Below, in pieces: positions 15,968 to 18,184 of a stretch of 18,184 bases of DNA. The notes below the pieces were generated by a model, which was not told the DNA's origin, did no database searches, and saw only the letters and a program-made list of their open reading frames with translations. Both the position numbers and the translations under genes were made by a program. Location: positions 1 through 18,184 of the forward strand of contig DNDO01000213.1 in assembly GCA_003484265.1 (NCBI GenBank), written 5' to 3'. This DNA comes from Anaerolineae bacterium (GTDB lineage Bacteria; Chloroflexota; Anaerolineae; Anaerolineales; Villigracilaceae). The first letter of the stretch is position 1. The number at the start of each line of letters is the position of its first letter.

Positions 15968-15981
15968 TGACATGATAAAAT
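15955..15981 (+). promoter_or_regulatory. Divergent promoter of the plus-strand pstB, probably leaderless
   Basis: TTGAGG (15955-15960), a 15-nt spacer and TAAAAT (15976-15981). The start would fall at about 15988, the A of the ATG, and there is no Shine-Dalgarno in TCGTGGC before it. It overlaps the pstS promoter on the other strand within a 57-bp gap. Confidence 0.4.
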
Positions 15982-15987
15982 CGTGGC

Positions 15988-16746
15988 ATGTCTGACACAC
16001 AAACCGTTTTTTCTGTGCGAGACCTCGATTTTTATTACGGGTCAAAGAAGGCACTTTCAAAAATCAGCGTTGAAGTGTTGCCGCGCAAGGTGACCGCGCT
16101 AATCGGTCCATCGGGATGCGGCAAATCCACATTTTTGCGCTGCTTGAATCGGATGAACGATACGATCTCCGGCACGCGCGTAGACGGCAAGATTCTATTG
16201 AATGGAAAAGATATTTATGCTGAGGACATGGATGTTGTCACGTTGAGGCAGAAGGTGGGCATGGTCTTCCAGAAACCGAACCCGTTTCCGCAGTCCATTT
16301 ATGACAACGTGGCGTTCGGTCCGCGCGTTATGGGCATGGACGTGAATATGGATGACGTCGTCGAACAGTCCTTAACAGCGGCAGCTTTGTGGGACGAAGT
16401 GAAGGATGATTTAAAGAAGGATGCGTTGGGTTTGTCGCTTGGTCAGCAACAGCGGTTATGTATCGCGCGCGTGGTGGCTGTACGCCCCGAGGTCATCTTG
16501 ATGGATGAAGCCACATCTGCGCTTGACCCCATTGCAACGCTCAGCATCGAAGAATTGATTTCCGAATTGAAGGAAGACTATACGATCGTGATCGTAACCC
16601 ACAACATGCAACAGGCGGCGCGCGTATCAGACTTTACAGGATTGTTCTGGCTGGGAGAAATGATCGAGTTTTCAGAAACGAATCATATGTTTACCAAACC
16701 CAAACAGGAATTGACAGAAGCTTACATTACCGGTCGAATGGGATAA
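15988..16746 (+). CDS. pstB: Phosphate ABC transporter ATP-binding protein PstB, second paralog
   Basis: 252 residues, full PstB length. Walker A GPSGCGKST (40-48), Q-loop MVFQKPNPFPQSI (92-104), H-loop His205 (VTHNMQQA) and the C-terminal EAYITGRMG are PstB-specific. Two motifs depart from the family: the signature is LSLGQQQR instead of LSGGQQQR, and Walker B/D-loop reads LMDEATSALDP instead of DEPTSALDP. The catalytic Glu is kept, and LSxGQ variants occur in working ABC ATPases, so activity is likely but may be altered. It is transcribed alone, divergently from pstS, and ends at a terminator shared with phoU. It has no permease gene of its own and presumably uses PstC/PstA of the neighbouring operon or another system. 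Confidence 0.92.
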   Translation: MSDTQTVFSVRDLDFYYGSKKALSKISVEVLPRKVTALIGPSGCGKSTFLRCLNRMNDTISGTRVDGKILLNGKDIYAEDMDVVTLRQKVGMVFQKPNPFPQSIYDNVAFGPRVMGMDVNMDDVVEQSLTAAALWDEVKDDLKKDALGLSLGQQQRLCIARVVAVRPEVILMDEATSALDPIATLSIEELISELKEDYTIVIVTHNMQQAARVSDFTGLFWLGEMIEFSETNHMFTKPKQELTEAYITGRMG

Positions 16747-16761
16747 TCAAATACAACGCAT

Positions 16762-16794
16762 AAAAAAACCGCCAGTTCATTTGGCGGTTTTTTT
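16762..16794. terminator. Bidirectional Rho-independent terminator
   Basis: ACCGCCA (16768-16774) pairs with TGGCGGT (16782-16788) across a 7-nt loop, extended by an A run on the left and a T run on the right. It gives a U tract in both directions. It lies between the convergent plus-strand pstB (stop 16746) and phoU (stop 16796). Confidence 0.92.
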
Positions 16795-16795
16795 A

Positions 16796-17491
16796 TCATT
16801 CACCTTGCTTTTGTTTCTTCCAAAACTCATCATCAGAGGCTTTGATCTCGGCCATTTCGCCGGTGGCGATGAATATCGTCCGCTCGCAGATATTGGTCAC
16901 GCGGTCAGCGACACGTTCGAGGTTGTGCGCCACCCACAGAAGCCAGTTCGCACGCTCGATATTCTTGGGGTCCTGGATGATGAAGGTCATCAACTCGCGA
17001 TAGATCTGATTGTAAAGCGCATCCACTTCATCGTCTTCGATGGGAAGGGCTTTCGCCGTCTCAAGGTCCTCATTGACGAAGGCTGTCAACGCGCGGTGGA
17101 GCATGTCTGCGCATTTTTGCGCCATGCGCGGGATGTCGATAAGCGGCTTGAGCAGGGAAGCATCCCCCATGCGGATGTTTATGTTCGCGATGCCTTTTGC
17201 GTAATCGCCCATACGCTCCAGTTCGGATATGATCTCCATCGTGGATGCCAACAGACGCAGGTCGTGCGCCATGGGCTGTTGGGTGGCGATCAGGATCATC
17301 AGTTGATTCTCGATATCGAAGCGTTTCTTGTTGATCAATTTATCGTTGGCAAGTATCTCTTCGGATGCCTTGATATCCCGCTTCTTCAAGGCTTCAACAG
17401 TATCGAGGATTGCCTGTTCGACCATGCTTCCCAGTACGAGTACTTCGTCCTTAACCTGCTGAATTTCAGTTTCAAATGTTTTTCGTAACAT
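16796..17491 (-). CDS. phoU: Phosphate signalling regulator PhoU
   Basis: 231 residues, all-helical, with two PhoU repeats. Each has the metal-binding motif: SELERMGDYAKGI (Glu92, Asp96) and HNLERVADRVTNI (Glu192, Asp196), exactly 100 residues apart. PhoU is a peripheral cytoplasmic protein that links the Pst transporter to the PhoR-type kinase and keeps the Pho response off when phosphate is plentiful; it also restrains uptake. No phoR/phoB genes are in the window. The ATG at 17491 has GAGGT about 5 nt upstream. It follows the third pstB by 34 nt on the same strand, so the two are very likely cotranscribed, with the terminator at 16762-16794 ending the unit. The tail (EFWKKQKQGE) is charged. 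Confidence 0.95.
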   Translation of the reverse strand: MLRKTFETEIQQVKDEVLVLGSMVEQAILDTVEALKKRDIKASEEILANDKLINKKRFDIENQLMILIATQQPMAHDLRLLASTMEIISELERMGDYAKGIANINIRMGDASLLKPLIDIPRMAQKCADMLHRALTAFVNEDLETAKALPIEDDEVDALYNQIYRELMTFIIQDPKNIERANWLLWVAHNLERVADRVTNICERTIFIATGEMAEIKASDDEFWKKQKQGE

Positions 17492-17525
17492 AAATACCTC
17501 ACAAGGTTATGAAATCAATTATACA

Positions 17526-18184
17526 TTAACCAAATCTGCCGGTGACATAATCCTCGGTGCGCTTGTCGCTTGGGTTTGTAAAGATATGTTTGGTTTCGTC
17601 GAACTCAATGACCGTGCCCGAACGTTCATCATCGCTTGTAAGCATCATCATGGCTGTGTAATCCGAGGCACGGGCAGCCTGTTGCATATTGTGAGTGACG
17701 ATAACAATGGTGTAGTCCTTCTTGAGTTCCTGCATCAACTCCTCAATCTTGAGAGTCGCGATCGGGTCCAGGGCGGAGGCGGGTTCGTCCATCAATATGA
17801 CCTCCGGCTGTACTGCCAATGCACGGGCGATGCAGAGACGCTGCTGCTGTCCGCCGGAGAGCGCCAGCCCGGATTGATCGAGTTTATCCTTTACTTCATC
17901 CCAAAGAGCGGCTTGTCTCAAGGAATATTCGACTAGTTCATCCATCTTCCCTTTGAAGCCGTGTATGCGCGCGCCCCAGGCAATATTTTCAAAGATCGAT
18001 TTGGGAAAAGGATTGGGCTTCTGGAAGACCATCCCGATCCGATGACGAACGATGACAGGATCGACATCAGGGGCATACAGGTTTTGTCCATTGAAAATGA
18101 CCTCCCCTTTGATTGCGGTACCGGGGACAAGTTCGTTCATGCGATTAAAGGCACGCAGCAATGTGGACTTGCCGCAGCCCGATG
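17526..18184 (-). CDS. pstB: Phosphate ABC transporter ATP-binding protein PstB, third paralog, N terminus beyond window
   Basis: The frame is open to the right edge; the last full codon gives the Ser of SGCGKST, so the Walker A motif is cut and about 40 N-terminal residues are missing. Visible motifs are canonical: VFQKPNPFPKSIF in the Q-loop, LSGGQQQRLCIARALAV, VILMDEPASALDP and VTHNMQQAARASD, ending in EDYVTGRFG. A small insertion (TSDDERSGT) precedes VIEFDE, near the usual site of short loop variation. It is immediately upstream of phoU, the classical pstB-phoU arrangement. Of the three PstB proteins in the window it is the closest to consensus. Whether pst permease genes lie further right cannot be seen. 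Confidence 0.93.
   Translation of the reverse strand, partial: SGCGKSTLLRAFNRMNELVPGTAIKGEVIFNGQNLYAPDVDPVIVRHRIGMVFQKPNPFPKSIFENIAWGARIHGFKGKMDELVEYSLRQAALWDEVKDKLDQSGLALSGGQQQRLCIARALAVQPEVILMDEPASALDPIATLKIEELMQELKKDYTIVIVTHNMQQAARASDYTAMMMLTSDDERSGTVIEFDETKHIFTNPSDKRTEDYVTGRFG

Noticed and set aside
15931..15987. PHO box upstream of pstS
   Set aside because: CTGACATGATA and TGTCAGTGATA are suggestive, but I cannot see two properly spaced repeats of a known PhoB or PhoP consensus.
16781..17488. 235-codon plus-strand frame opposite phoU
   Set aside because: It mirrors phoU almost end to end, begins in the terminator hairpin, and has no recognisable domain.

Overview
The window looks like a chromosomal segment of a free-living Gram-variable bacterium of moderate GC content. 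Gene content, the interspersed hairpin repeats and the protein style are most like Chloroflexota (Anaerolineae). That is an impression from the sequence: there is no rRNA or other phylogenetic marker here.

Layout, left to right. (1) 1-2022 (+) and 2030-4051 (-): two large polytopic membrane proteins that resemble GT-C glycosyltransferases. They converge with a 7-nt gap. (2) 4051-4937 (-): a P1/S58 (DmpA-type) peptidase gene broken by an internal frameshifting deletion. Its stop codon overlaps the GTG start of the downstream membrane protein. (3) 4993-5175 (-): a 60-codon gene that overlaps the 3' end of an AI-2E-family permease gene (5132-6403, -), with a Rho-independent terminator after the small gene. 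(4) 6612-7202 (-): an FHA-domain, tail-anchored protein with its own terminator, divergent from (5) 7324-9725 (+): a nicotinamidase-like cysteine hydrolase and a nicotinate phosphoribosyltransferase, together a two-gene NAD salvage unit. (6) 9766-15930 (-): a phosphate-uptake operon in the order pstS-pstC-pstA-pstB, continuing into arsC (arsenate reductase) and a trimethylamine/histamine dehydrogenase-family flavoprotein. (7) 15988-16746 (+): a second pstB, divergent from pstS and convergent with (8) a third pstB, cut by the right edge, followed by phoU (16796-18184, -).

How the genes fit together: PstS captures phosphate, PstC/PstA form the channel, and PstB ATPases (three paralogs with different motif departures) power it. 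PhoU is the expected brake linking Pst to Pho control. ArsC would deal with arsenate taken in through the phosphate system.

The most interesting signals are: (a) a family of imperfect inverted repeats with GTCATTG ends, present once 6-10 nt after the stop codons of pstS, pstA and pstB and nowhere else in the window; (b) the amine dehydrogenase, whose substrate pocket has Glu and Asp where trimethylamine dehydrogenase has Tyr60 and Trp355, a pattern closer to histamine dehydrogenase; (c) three PstB paralogs with distinct ATPase motifs around a single permease pair; (d) apparent leaderless divergent promoters in the 57-bp pstS/pstB gap; (e) the decayed P1 peptidase. I see no CRISPR array, tRNA, rRNA or transposase. 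No gene-free stretch exceeds 300 bases.
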